DNA of 64,000 bases. It comes from Mycobacteroides chelonae CCUG 47445 (GTDB taxonomy: Bacteria; Actinomycetota; Actinomycetes; Mycobacteriales; Mycobacteriaceae). This document shows positions 30,390 to 38,871 of the stretch, piece after piece. The position numbers were made by a program, and so were the translations under genes. The notes under the pieces were generated by a model. The model saw only the letters and a program-made list of their open reading frames with translations. It was not told the origin of the DNA and searched no databases. Numbering within the stretch: the stretch's first letter is position 1; every line of letters begins with the position of its first letter. Location: the NCBI RefSeq assembly GCF_001632805.1, contig NZ_CP007220.1, forward strand, positions 3,162,001-3,226,000, written 5' to 3'.

Positions 30390-31511
30390 CTAGCGCTCGG
30401 ACGCGGCCAATTGGCCGCATGCGGCGGCAATCTCGCGACCTCGGGTATCACGCACCGTGCAGGAAACACCCTGCTCACGTACGCGTCGCACGAACTCACG
30501 CTCGACGGGCTTCGGGCTGGCATCCCATTGACTGCCCGGCGTCGGATTCAGCGGAATCAGGTTCACATGAACCAACTGGCCCAAAGCTTTTCGCAGCTTC
30601 TTGCCGAGCATGTCAGCGCGCCAGGGCTGATCGTTCACATCGCGGATGAGCGCGTATTCGATGGACACCCGCCGTCCGGTGATATCGGCGTAGTACCGCG
30701 CGGCATCGAGCACCTCGCTGATGGCCCACCGGGTATTGACGGGCACCAGGGTGTCGCGCAGCTCGTCGTCCGGGCAGTGCAACGACACCGCCAGAGTGAC
30801 CCCTAGTCCCTCGTCGGCAAGTTTGCGAATGGCCGGCGCCAGCCCCACTGTCGAGACCGTGACACCACGCTGCGAAATACCGAATCCGTCGGGGGGCGGC
30901 GCGGTGATCTTGCGCAGCACCGTGAGCACCCGGTTGTAATTGGCCAGGGGCTCACCCATGCCCATGAAGACGATGTTCGACAACCGGCCGGGCCCGCCCG
31001 GCAGCTCGCCGTCGCGCAATGTGGCCGCGGCATCGCGAACCTGCTCCAGGATCTCGGCGGCCGAGAGGTTGCGCGTCAGTCCACCCTGGCCGGTGGCGCA
31101 GAACGGGCAGGCCATCCCGCACCCGGCCTGCGAAGAGATGCACAGCGTGTTGCGGTCGGTGTAGCGCATGAGTACGGACTCGACGGTGCTGCCGTCGTGT
31201 AAGCGCCACAAGGTCTTTCGAGTATCCCCGGAATCGCAGGCCACCTGGCGCAGCGGATGAAGCAGCCGGGGAAACAGCGCCTCGCCCACGCCATCGCGCG
31301 CACCTGCTGGAAGGTCCGTCATTGCCGCGGGGTCGCCCACCAGCCGTCCGTAGTATTGGTTGGCGATCTGCTTGGCACGAAACGCCGGAAGCCCCAATGC
31401 GGTCACAGCCTCACGCGTCTGCTCGGCCGTCATATCCGCCAGGTGACGCGGCGGCATGGCCCGACGCGGCGCGTCGAAAACCAGCGGCAGGGACCCTTTA
31501 TCGGCAGACAT
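30390..31511 (-). CDS. rlmN: Dual-specificity rRNA/tRNA adenine C2-methyltransferase RlmN
   Basis: 373 residues, radical-SAM enzyme. The Fe-S cluster motif CGMACPFC (CxxxCxxC) follows the family start region [15 protein letters not shown], and the SAM-binding sequence [16 protein letters not shown] is present. The late Cys in [12 protein letters not shown] is the resolving Cys. It methylates A2503 of 23S rRNA and A37 of some tRNAs. Matches Rv2880c in position before cdsA. Confidence 0.96.
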   Translation of the reverse strand: MSADKGSLPLVFDAPRRAMPPRHLADMTAEQTREAVTALGLPAFRAKQIANQYYGRLVGDPAAMTDLPAGARDGVGEALFPRLLHPLRQVACDSGDTRKTLWRLHDGSTVESVLMRYTDRNTLCISSQAGCGMACPFCATGQGGLTRNLSAAEILEQVRDAAATLRDGELPGGPGRLSNIVFMGMGEPLANYNRVLTVLRKITAPPPDGFGISQRGVTVSTVGLAPAIRKLADEGLGVTLAVSLHCPDDELRDTLVPVNTRWAISEVLDAARYYADITGRRVSIEYALIRDVNDQPWRADMLGKKLRKALGQLVHVNLIPLNPTPGSQWDASPKPVEREFVRRVREQGVSCTVRDTRGREIAAACGQLAASER

Positions 31512-31537
31512 AACCCACTTAGTATCCCAGGCTCGCG

Positions 31538-32143
31538 CTAGTTCCCCGAACCGGAACGTGCCCGCACATGCATTCGCTCTCCCTGGGGGCCGAAAATGTG
31601 CAATACCTCGACCGGTTTATCGGTTGGATTGCCGAACCAATGCGGGATATGCGTATCGAACTCGGCGGCCTCACCCGCGGGCAGAATAAGGTCCAGCTCG
31701 CCGAGCAGTAAGCGGACTTTTCCGGAGAGCACGTACATCCACTCATAGCCCTCATGGACCTTCAGGTTCGGTTCGCCCTTCGGCGAATGTGGCGGGATGA
31801 TCTGCTTGTAGCACTGCACCCCACCGGGCCGACGTGACAGCGGCAGATAGACCGACCCATGTCGTTTGAACGGCTTGGGGTGGATGCGCGGGTCACCCGT
31901 GGCCGGTGCGTTCACCAGCTCGTCGAGCGGCACCTGGTGCGCCTCTGCCAACAGCAGTAGGAGCTCCAAAGTGGGGCGCCGCTGACCGGATTCCAGGCGC
32001 GACAAGGTGCTCTCGGAAATACCCGTCGTGTCGGACAACTGCGCCAGGGTGACCTGACGATGCAGGCGCAGCGCCCGCAGCCGGGGCCCCAACGCATCAA
32101 GTACGGCCTCTAACCGCTGATTCTGATCGTCCATACCAACCAT
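31538..32143 (-). CDS. XRE-family regulator with C-terminal cupin domain
   Basis: About 201 residues from the ATG at 32143 (a second ATG lies 9 bases on). The N-terminal helix-turn-helix is [26 protein letters not shown]. The C-terminal cupin has [40 protein letters not shown]. Such HTH-cupin proteins sense small ligands and usually regulate divergent catabolic or resistance genes. Here the divergent genes encode a thioredoxin-reductase-like protein and a methyltransferase, 70 bases away. No ribosome site is evident, so the message may be leaderless. Confidence 0.88.
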   Translation of the reverse strand: MVGMDDQNQRLEAVLDALGPRLRALRLHRQVTLAQLSDTTGISESTLSRLESGQRRPTLELLLLLAEAHQVPLDELVNAPATGDPRIHPKPFKRHGSVYLPLSRRPGGVQCYKQIIPPHSPKGEPNLKVHEGYEWMYVLSGKVRLLLGELDLILPAGEAAEFDTHIPHWFGNPTDKPVEVLHIFGPQGERMHVRARSGSGN

Positions 32144-32167
32144 GATGGCGGCCAAATTGCTGCTTTG

Positions 32168-32181
32168 GCAAGAAAGCTTGC
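32168..32181. promoter_or_regulatory. Dyad GCAAG-AAAG-CTTGC in the XRE/flavoprotein spacer
   Basis: Perfect 5-base arms, 25 bases upstream of the XRE start and 33 bases upstream of the flavoprotein start. It is central in the 70-bp divergent spacer, where the XRE-cupin protein would be expected to bind both promoters. Confidence 0.4.
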
Positions 32182-32213
32182 GTGTTTCGCAGATTGGCCC
32201 CAATAGTGGTGAC

Positions 32214-33164
32214 ATGAACAAACTCTGGGACGTAGCCATCATCGGTGGCGGTGCCGCGGGCCTGTCGGCGGCCATCACCCTCGCCCGATCCCGGCGGTCG
32301 GTGGTCGTGATCGACGATCACCACCCACGCATCGCACCGGCGGACCGGGTGCACAACTACCTCGGACGCGAGTCGACTCCGCCGTCCGAGCTGTTCGGTA
32401 TCGGGCGTGACGAGGCGGCACGGTACGGCACGGCCCTCCACGACGCACGCTCCACCTCGGTGTCCCACGCGGACAAACATTTCGACGTGGCGGTGGATTG
32501 GCCAGACGGCACGACCTCGACGGTGCAAGCCCGCCGCGTCCTGGTGGCCACCGGAGTGGTGGATGAACTACCCGATGTCGAGGGCCTGGCCGAGCGTTGG
32601 GGCCGTGACGTCCTGCACTGCGCCTACTGCCATGGCTGGGAGGTGCGCGATCGCGCCATCGCCGTGCTGGGCACCGGCCCACTAGCGGTGCACCACGCGC
32701 TACTCTTCCGCCAGCTCAGCGATAATGTCACTCTGTTGCGGCACAACGATTTTCCGCTATCACCCGAGGATGCGGCGCAGCTGGCTCGCCGGGACATCAG
32801 CGTCGTGGACGGCCCGGTCGCACGACTGCGAATCAGCGATGATTCGCTCACCGCAGTAGAGCTGGGAACCGGCGCCGCGCTTCCGTGTGATGCGCTGGTC
32901 GTCGCGACGGTGGTGTCGGCGCGCATCGACATGTTGGCGCCGGTTCACCTCACGGCGCAGGAAATGCGGCTCGGAGACCATCTGTTGGGGACATACCTGC
33001 CGGTCACCAGGGGAGCCACTGCGGTGCCGGGGATCTACGCCGCCGGAAACGTCACCGATATCAAGGCACAGGTCATCACATCGGCGGCGGCCGGAACCGA
33101 GGTCGCCGCAACCATCAACGCCGACCTCGCGGTCGCCGACGCCCAGGAGTTACAACATGCGTGA
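32214..33164 (+). CDS. Thioredoxin-reductase-like FAD protein with CxxC, possible dithiol oxidase
   Basis: 316 residues. FAD motif GGGAAGLSAAITLARS, redox pair CAYC (Cys136 and Cys139), and the C-terminal GIYAAGNVTDIKAQVITSAAAG. In the second Rossmann domain the glycine motif is GTGPLAVHHA, and the HRRxxxR NADPH-phosphate motif of true thioredoxin reductases is replaced by LLRHNDF. That fits the oxygen- or alternative-acceptor-using dithiol oxidases (GliT/HlmI type) or other TrxR-like flavoproteins. Start ATG at 32214 gives a direct run into the FAD motif. It overlaps the methyltransferase by 8 bases. Confidence 0.85.
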   Translation: MNKLWDVAIIGGGAAGLSAAITLARSRRSVVVIDDHHPRIAPADRVHNYLGRESTPPSELFGIGRDEAARYGTALHDARSTSVSHADKHFDVAVDWPDGTTSTVQARRVLVATGVVDELPDVEGLAERWGRDVLHCAYCHGWEVRDRAIAVLGTGPLAVHHALLFRQLSDNVTLLRHNDFPLSPEDAAQLARRDISVVDGPVARLRISDDSLTAVELGTGAALPCDALVVATVVSARIDMLAPVHLTAQEMRLGDHLLGTYLPVTRGATAVPGIYAAGNVTDIKAQVITSAAAGTEVAATINADLAVADAQELQHA

Positions 33165-33810
33165 TCACCATAACCCGCCGTCCGACGAGAAGTCGTGGGA
33201 TGAGTTTTACCGGTCGCACGACGCACTATGGAGCGGGAACGCCAATCCACAACTGGTCAATGAGGTTTCGTCACTGCCGCCACGGACCGCGCTCGACGCC
33301 GGCTGCGGCGAGGGCGGTGACGCGATCTGGCTGGCTCAGAAGGGCTGGCAGGTCATCGGAATGGATTTCGCCGAGACCGCCTTGCTTCGTGCCGCCGACA
33401 ATGCCACCAGAGCCGACCCTGAACTCGCCAACAGGATCACCTGGATGCAGGCCGACCTGACAACATGGCAGCCGAGTCGTCGATTCGATTTGGTGACATC
33501 GCATTTCATGCACCTGCCGACAAAGCTGCGCGAGCCGGTGTTCGCCGCGCTGGCCGCAGCAGTGGCACCGGGTGGCACCTTGCTGATCGTCGGGCACCAT
33601 CCGTCGGACATGCAGGCGGCGATCGGGCGGCCGGACCTGCCCGACTGGTACTTCACCGCCGAGGACATCGCCGACACGCTCGACCCGGACCTGTGGAGCG
33701 TCCTCGTCGCCGAGTCGCGCAACCGCACATTTACGCGAGACGATGAGGAGTTCGATATCGCCGATACGGTGCTGCGGGCTCAGCGCACGGCCGCCGCAGA
33801 AGTAACCTAG
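33157..33810 (+). CDS. Class I SAM-dependent methyltransferase
   Basis: 217 residues from the ATG at 33157, with CAGGAG upstream. Motif I is LDAGCGEGGDAIWLAQKGW, followed by MDFAETAL and WMQADLTTW, and motif III PGGTLLIVG. The N-terminal WDEFYRSHDALWSGNANPQLV is common in small-molecule methyltransferases of the TehB/thiol type. The overlap with the preceding flavoprotein gene suggests one function; S-methylation of a dithiol is a hypothesis. Its stop overlaps the convergent LysR gene by 4 bases. Confidence 0.88.
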   Translation: MRDHHNPPSDEKSWDEFYRSHDALWSGNANPQLVNEVSSLPPRTALDAGCGEGGDAIWLAQKGWQVIGMDFAETALLRAADNATRADPELANRITWMQADLTTWQPSRRFDLVTSHFMHLPTKLREPVFAALAAAVAPGGTLLIVGHHPSDMQAAIGRPDLPDWYFTAEDIADTLDPDLWSVLVAESRNRTFTRDDEEFDIADTVLRAQRTAAAEVT

Positions 33811-34673
33811 GCGATCGCCGCGGCGGCGCCCGAAAGCGCCTCGCGTGCAGCCCCTTCCACCGCGGCATACACGCCGGGTTCAAGCCCGCGGCGGCCAACG
33901 ACCGATAGAGTCGCCAGGTTCGCCGCGGGCATGGCCTCGACCGGGGCGATGCCGTCGGGCAGCCACCCGATGATGGGCAGCAGCGCCATTCCCAACCCGG
34001 ACCGCAGACCCGCGTACAACCCGGATAAATCCGGTGATTCCCCCACAATCTGGTACTGGCGTCCCAGCGTGTGCAGCGCGCTGAACATGGGCGCACGCAG
34101 CGTGCACGGTTCGGTGAAAGTCACGACCTGCAGGGGCTCGACAGAACTCGCCTTGTAGCCACGTGCGGCTACCCACTGCAGCCGAACGGTGCCCACCGCG
34201 TTGGCCCGATCCAGGCCCGAACCGTCGAGGATGACCGCCAGATCCATGCTCCCCCGGTCCACGGATTCGGCGAGATAAAGGTTGCGATCAAACCGCACCC
34301 GCACTGACCAGTCCGGGAGATGACTGCGCAGCGCAGTGGTGATGCTGGGCAGTATCAAATCCGCGCCGTGCTCGGTGACCCCCAGAATCAGGGTGCGTTC
34401 TTGCCCGGCGATCAGATCGTCGACCGCGCTGTCGTGCGCGGCAAGGATGCGACGGGCATGCGCCAGCAGCTGCGCACCCTTATCGGTGAACACCACCCCG
34501 CGCCCCGAACGCCGGACCACCGGCTCTCCGACCGCGGCCTCCAGCTTGCGCACATGTTGACTGACTGCGGATTGGGTCAGATGCAGCACGGCCGCAGCCC
34601 GGTGGAATCCCCCGCAATCCGCCACCGCCACCAGCGACCGCAACGGTGCGATATCGAGTGTCGAACTCGCCAT
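33807..34673 (-). CDS. LysR-family regulator
   Basis: 288 residues. The N-terminal winged helix reads LRSLVAVADCGGFHRAAAVLHLTQSAVSQHVRKLEAAVG, followed by a periplasmic-binding-protein-like co-inducer domain. It is divergent from an EamA-family exporter across 156 bases with AT-rich dyads, the usual LysR-exporter arrangement (amino acid or metabolite efflux). Ligand unknown. Confidence 0.92.
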   Translation of the reverse strand: MASSTLDIAPLRSLVAVADCGGFHRAAAVLHLTQSAVSQHVRKLEAAVGEPVVRRSGRGVVFTDKGAQLLAHARRILAAHDSAVDDLIAGQERTLILGVTEHGADLILPSITTALRSHLPDWSVRVRFDRNLYLAESVDRGSMDLAVILDGSGLDRANAVGTVRLQWVAARGYKASSVEPLQVVTFTEPCTLRAPMFSALHTLGRQYQIVGESPDLSGLYAGLRSGLGMALLPIIGWLPDGIAPVEAMPAANLATLSVVGRRGLEPGVYAAVEGAAREALSGAAAAIA

Positions 34674-34829
34674 ATTGCCACCGTAGTCCGATCACAATTC
34701 TTGATCAATATTTCTCCATGTCGGCCGATCACACGCTTCACACCGGGCTCCGCGTATCGATTGATAATGATTCATGATTGATTCTGATCAGTAATTATCG
34801 TTGGACATCGGCAGTCGAGACCGGCGACC
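34674..34829. promoter_or_regulatory. LysR/EamA divergent promoter region
   Basis: An AT-rich spacer. It contains the palindrome TTGATCAA at 34701-34708, close to the LysR start, and a region at 34763-34799 bounded by GATAAT and ATTATC with internal TGATCA. These fit LysR T-N11-A-type sites for autoregulation and activation of the transporter; assignment is by position only. Confidence 0.4.
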
Positions 34830-35774
34830 ATGGCAGGCATGCAGAAGATGCCGATGTGGTTCGCGTCGATGCTGACATTCCTCTACGCACTGGGCTACCC
34901 CGTTGGCGCGCTCGCGGTGTCCGCCATGACACCCATGCTGGTGCTGGTCGCCCGTTTCACCTTCGCCGGTCTGATCGTCGCCGCCTGGGCCCTATTGGCC
35001 AAGGCGACCTGGCCAACGGGTCGCAAACTCGGACACGTCGTCATTACCGGCCTGTTGATGCAGGCGGTGCAGTTCTGCGCGTTGTACGAGGCCCTCGAAC
35101 ATGGCGCGCCCGCAGTCCTGGGCGCGGTCGTCATTTCCATGAATCCTGTTGTCACCGCGGTGCTCGCAGCCCTGTTTCTGGGTGAGCGGCTCAACGCATG
35201 GCGAGTCCTTGCCCTGGTGCTCGGCATCGTCGCCGTGCTGGCCGCCTGCGCCAGCCGACTGCTCGCGACGGGCGGCGTCGACACGGTGCTGGTGCTGCTC
35301 TTGATCGCGCTGCTCGGCCTGGCCGCAGGGGGCGTGTACCAGCAGCGTTTCTGCGCTGGTGTGGATTTCCGGGTCAACTGCACCATCCAGAACGTCGCCG
35401 GGCTGGTGCCCGCCGGCGTGTTGGCCCTGCTGACGCCCACTGCCGTACATGACCCATGGAAGGCCACCTGGGCGGTGTGCGCCATGGTGGTGTTCAGCGC
35501 GGTACTCGGCATCTCCACGTACGTCCACGCGGTGAGCCGGTTCGGTGCTTCCGCGGTGGCCATGCTGTTCTGCGTCATCCCTGCCGTCGCAGGACTGTTG
35601 TCATGGGCGATTCTCGGCCAGCGTGTAGACGTCGGCATCGGTATCGGGCTAGTGCTCGGCGCACTGGCCTGCTGGCTGAACGCCCGTGCCAGCAGACCCG
35701 CCGCAGCTGAGAAGAATCCCGCAATCGAGGTGGCGGCCGCCGCGCCTACCCGTCAGTCGGTGGCAGCCAGCTAG
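34830..35774 (+). CDS. EamA/DMT-superfamily transporter
   Basis: 314 residues with ten hydrophobic helices in two five-helix repeats. The family sequence AVLGAVVISMNPVVTAVLAALFLGERLN ends the first repeat and SAVAMLFCVIPAVAGLLSWAILGQ the second. EamA proteins export small metabolites such as amino acids. Divergent from a LysR gene that probably controls it. Substrate unknown. An Ala-rich soluble tail of about 30 residues closes the protein. Confidence 0.9.
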   Translation: MAGMQKMPMWFASMLTFLYALGYPVGALAVSAMTPMLVLVARFTFAGLIVAAWALLAKATWPTGRKLGHVVITGLLMQAVQFCALYEALEHGAPAVLGAVVISMNPVVTAVLAALFLGERLNAWRVLALVLGIVAVLAACASRLLATGGVDTVLVLLLIALLGLAAGGVYQQRFCAGVDFRVNCTIQNVAGLVPAGVLALLTPTAVHDPWKATWAVCAMVVFSAVLGISTYVHAVSRFGASAVAMLFCVIPAVAGLLSWAILGQRVDVGIGIGLVLGALACWLNARASRPAAAEKNPAIEVAAAAPTRQSVAAS

Positions 35775-35783
35775 CCTGGCTGC

Positions 35784-36491
35784 ATGCGTGCCCTGTTACA
35801 CGGCGGTCTGATCATGCTGGGAGCGGCGCTCCTGGTCGCAGGATGCTCGAAGGGAGCCTCGGTCTCTCCGACCACTCCCTCATCCAGCACACCAACGTCA
35901 AGCAGCACCACAAGCAAGGCCCCCACGACGACCACCACCACGACGACTCCCATCGAATTGCCGGAGCCCGTCGCCGGTACGCCATACGACGCTGTGGCGC
36001 AGTGGATTTCCAAGGGAGCGCCGGTGAATGCCACCAACTTTCACTCGGCGACCAGCCAGGACGGCCAGAAGACCGATCTCGGGGAAAATGTCGCGTTCAA
36101 GACTCCGTCGGGCAAGACGCGATGCATGACGAGCAACATCGAGCCCGGCACACTGTCCTGCCTGGTCAACCTCACGAATCCGCCAAAGCGGCCCGCCGGC
36201 ACCGAGGGCAACTGGGTCGGCGGATGGACAGATTTCAATGGCCAGCAGGTCACCGTGGGCGGGCTCCACGGCGACCCAGGTCCCTTCCAAAGCGGCGACG
36301 GAAACCCACTCGACTACGGCGGCCGCCTGACGTTCGGGGACTTCGCTTGCCGCAGTGAGACTTCCGGATTGTTCTGCGCGAACACCAAAACCAAGTCCGC
36401 CATTCGGGTCAGTGATGCCGGGGTCGAGCCCTTCGGTTGCTTGAAGGAGATCACCCCATCGGACGGCAGCGGCCGGGAATTCAGCTGCTAG
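35784..36491 (+). CDS. Putative lipoprotein with Ser/Thr-rich linker
   Basis: 235 residues. Signal peptide with lipobox LLVAGC (Cys at about 21), then about 35 residues of Ser/Thr/Pro linker including eight consecutive Thr, then a globular domain with six Cys (for example RCMTSNIEPGTLSCLV, DFACRSETSGLFC and FGCLK), suggesting disulfides outside the membrane. The same plan is common among mycobacterial Lpp lipoproteins; function unknown. It follows the EamA gene by 9 bases. Confidence 0.82.
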   Translation: MRALLHGGLIMLGAALLVAGCSKGASVSPTTPSSSTPTSSSTTSKAPTTTTTTTTPIELPEPVAGTPYDAVAQWISKGAPVNATNFHSATSQDGQKTDLGENVAFKTPSGKTRCMTSNIEPGTLSCLVNLTNPPKRPAGTEGNWVGGWTDFNGQQVTVGGLHGDPGPFQSGDGNPLDYGGRLTFGDFACRSETSGLFCANTKTKSAIRVSDAGVEPFGCLKEITPSDGSGREFSC

Positions 36492-37102
36492 CTCAGCGCC
36501 CGGGCCAGATACTCCTCACCGCGCGGCGAGAGCCGATAGCCCACCGGCAGACTCAGGGTCAGACCCAGGTTCTTGAGTTTGCGCACGTGCACCTTGAACG
36601 TCGCTAAATCGGGCCAGCGGGAGCAAGATTCGAGGTCTTTGGCACGCACCTGCGGCCGCTGGGCGATCTCCCGCAGCACCTCGCGAGTCCACGGTCCCGG
36701 CGCGGCGCTGCGGTCCATCCGATTCAATCGCGCGTCGATAGTGGCGATGTCGGCATCCGAGAGCGCCACCGCGGAGGCCAGCTCCGCACGCGGATCGGCC
36801 ATCGCTATCTTCCGAAACGCCAAGCGGTACAAAGGATCGTTTCCGCTCGCACCGACATCGCTTCGCGCTGCCGCGGCTGAGGGATAACCGGCTAGTAGCG
36901 CGTCGGCATCGTCGATGTCGCGCGCCGTGATCTCATCGACAGCATCGACCTCGATGAAATCGAACTCGGTCATGGAACGAATGCGATCCGAGCCGACGCG
37001 GTAACGACCACCGATCTTCACCTGTGGGCGCTTCCAGCGCCGGTAAGCCACCGAAATGGTGCCATCGTGAATTCCGGCCCGCAGCCTGGGCTCGAAGAGC
37101 AT
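36488..37102 (-). CDS. ASCH-domain-like protein with C-terminal winged-helix-like part
   Basis: 204 residues from the ATG at 37102, which overlaps the hydrolase stop (TAATG). The N-terminal part (MLFEPRLRAGIHDGTISVAYRRWKRP, then IEVDAVDEITARDIDDADALLAG) resembles ASCH/PUA-like RNA-binding domains. The C-terminal part (TREVLREIAQRPQVRAKDL to SPRGEEYLA) looks like a winged helix. Function unknown; a role in RNA modification or regulation is possible. Confidence 0.7.
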   Translation of the reverse strand: MLFEPRLRAGIHDGTISVAYRRWKRPQVKIGGRYRVGSDRIRSMTEFDFIEVDAVDEITARDIDDADALLAGYPSAAAARSDVGASGNDPLYRLAFRKIAMADPRAELASAVALSDADIATIDARLNRMDRSAAPGPWTREVLREIAQRPQVRAKDLESCSRWPDLATFKVHVRKLKNLGLTLSLPVGYRLSPRGEEYLARALS

Positions 37103-37839
37103 TAGACCCCCAGGTGTGAGCCGTAGAGCTCTTCGAGGGCTCGCCAATGCCGTTCGGCCGCCGCCTCGTCGTAGGTGGCGTTGTCCGTGACAGCGAAGCC
37201 GTGCCGAGCGGGATATATCTCGATGGTGTGTCGCACCCCGGCTTCGGTCAGCACCTGCGCCAGGAGCTGCTCCTGCTCGGGAGGAAAGGAGGCGTCTTGC
37301 TCTGCGGCGGCAACCAGCACGACACCGGTGATCCGGTCGGCGAGGTGGTGCGGACTATTCGGGTCGTCGGCCTTGGCCAGGTTGCCACCGTGGAATGACG
37401 CGGCGGCGCCCACCCGGGGAGCGTGAGTCGCCGCTACTCGCAACGAGATCCGCCCTCCCATGCAGTATCCGGTCAGACCTACCGTGTCGCCCGTGACCTC
37501 GGGCTGCCTGCTGAGGAAATCCAGAAAGGCCGCCGCGTCGGCGTCGATGCGCTCAGGAGTGAGCGTGGCCATCGTCGCGAAGAGGCGGCCACGCTCCTGC
37601 GGGTCACCGAACGCTGTCGCCAGATCGAATGGTTTCCAATCACCTTCGCGGTAGTAGACGTCGGGCACCAGTGCGACGTATCCGAGCCCTGCGAGGCGGT
37701 CTCCCATCTCGCGCATGACCTCGCGGGCACCACCGGCATCGGGGTAGAGGATGACAGCGGGGCCGGGCTGGTCCGGTAGGTGAACAGTGCCGGGGCATTG
37801 CCCGTCGGGTGTCGGGATCTGAACGTCACGACGAGACAT
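37102..37839 (-). CDS. Dienelactone hydrolase-family protein
   Basis: 245 residues. The Cys nucleophile elbow is GYCMGGR (about residues 120-126), preceded by LYPDAGGAREVMREMGDRLAGLGYVALVPDVYYR and followed by a late His in YPARHGFAV, giving the Cys-Asp-His triad of dienelactone hydrolases. The substrate may be an enol-lactone or ester. It is followed directly by the ASCH gene and is divergent from the membrane protein at 37928. Confidence 0.9.
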   Translation of the reverse strand: MSRRDVQIPTPDGQCPGTVHLPDQPGPAVILYPDAGGAREVMREMGDRLAGLGYVALVPDVYYREGDWKPFDLATAFGDPQERGRLFATMATLTPERIDADAAAFLDFLSRQPEVTGDTVGLTGYCMGGRISLRVAATHAPRVGAAASFHGGNLAKADDPNSPHHLADRITGVVLVAAAEQDASFPPEQEQLLAQVLTEAGVRHTIEIYPARHGFAVTDNATYDEAAAERHWRALEELYGSHLGV

Positions 37840-37895
37840 GTGTCCATCAAACCAGCCACCCGTGCGGGTAGCTACTGCACTGGTATCTTGAGCCT

Positions 37896-37911
37896 CATTG
37901 ATCCGTCAATG
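37896..37911. promoter_or_regulatory. Dyad CATTGA-TCCG-TCAATG upstream of the first tandem membrane gene
   Basis: Perfect 6-base arms, 17 bases before the start at 37928 and in the spacer shared with the dienelactone hydrolase gene. Candidate operator; no binding protein can be named. Confidence 0.3.
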
Positions 37912-37927
37912 ACCAGGGGGAAATCTG

Positions 37928-38746
37928 ATGGCCGTCACCAGCACGCTGTCGACGTCGTGGCAAATCTTCAAGACATCCGCGAAGGTGCTGAGCTCACGCA
38001 AGGAGCTCGTCTTCTTCCCGATTTTGTCCGGGCTCACCGCGTTGCTTGTGCTCATCGGAATGGTGACCCTCGGCGTCCTGCTACTGCCCGCGACGACCGG
38101 CGATTCGGTGCCGCCGCTCTTTTACCCGGTCTTCGCCGTCGGGTACTTCGTGTTGATGTACGTCGCGACGTTCTGGCAGGCGGCGCTCATCTCGCAGGCG
38201 AACATCGCGCTGGAGGGTGGGGACCCGAGCGTCGCCGGGGGGATATCGGCAGCAGCCCAGCGCGGCGGACGCCTGCTCCCCTGGGTTCTTATCACCGGTG
38301 TCGTCTCGTGGATCATCAGCGCCATCGAGGAGCGGGTGCCGTTCGTCGGACGATTACTGGACGTCGCCTGGCGGGTGGTTTCCTTCCAGGTGCTGCCCAC
38401 GATCGTGCTGCAGAATCTCGGCGCGATCGACGCCGTCAAGAAGACCAAGGAAACGCTCAAGAACGCCTGGGGCCAGAACGTCGTTGGCGTCGTGGGCCTG
38501 AACTTTTTCACGGCAATGCTGACGCTGCCCGGGGCCGGGTTGATCTATCTGGGAGTCGCCGCGAATGTCACCGCGGTGACGGGCGTGCTCGCGGCACTCG
38601 GTGCGCTGTGGATCCTGGCGGGCTCCATCATCGGAGCCGCACTCACCGGGATCTTTCAGACCGCCCTGTATCGGTTCACCGTTGATGGCCATGTGCCGGG
38701 ACCGTTCGCCGGAGTAGACCTGCGTCAGGCGCTCAAGACCCGGTAG
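37928..38746 (+). CDS. Multi-pass membrane protein, tandem paralog 1 (DUF6159-like)
   Basis: 272 residues with about six membrane helices. It starts LSTSWQIFKTSAKVLSSRKELVFFPILSG, with helices around 35-60, 70-95, 115-140, 150-170, 195-220 and 225-250. A central conserved stretch reads VAWRVVSFQVLPTIVLQNLGAIDAVKKTKETLKNAWG. The next gene shares the same landmarks, so the pair is a tandem duplication. The family is annotated only as a domain of unknown function in mycobacteria (from memory DUF6159). Confidence 0.82.
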   Translation: MAVTSTLSTSWQIFKTSAKVLSSRKELVFFPILSGLTALLVLIGMVTLGVLLLPATTGDSVPPLFYPVFAVGYFVLMYVATFWQAALISQANIALEGGDPSVAGGISAAAQRGGRLLPWVLITGVVSWIISAIEERVPFVGRLLDVAWRVVSFQVLPTIVLQNLGAIDAVKKTKETLKNAWGQNVVGVVGLNFFTAMLTLPGAGLIYLGVAANVTAVTGVLAALGALWILAGSIIGAALTGIFQTALYRFTVDGHVPGPFAGVDLRQALKTR

Positions 38747-38806
38747 ACACACCGGCACGGCCGCCTGCGCCATCTCGGGTTCAGGTGGCGCGTGTCACTC
38801 TTCCTT

Positions 38807-38868
38807 ACACCTCAGGTGTCACACTGGTAACTTAATGTACCGAGGGTAACTTAAGTGTCAGGGGATTC
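38807..38868. promoter_or_regulatory. Operator-like region between the tandem membrane genes
   Basis: The 125-bp spacer contains a perfect palindrome ACACCT-C-AGGTGT at 38807-38819 and then two direct copies of GGTAACTTAA/TGTAACTTAA type (around 38826 and 38845) shortly before the second gene. It suggests that paralog 2 has its own regulated promoter instead of relying on read-through. Confidence 0.4.
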
Positions 38869-38871
38869 GGT

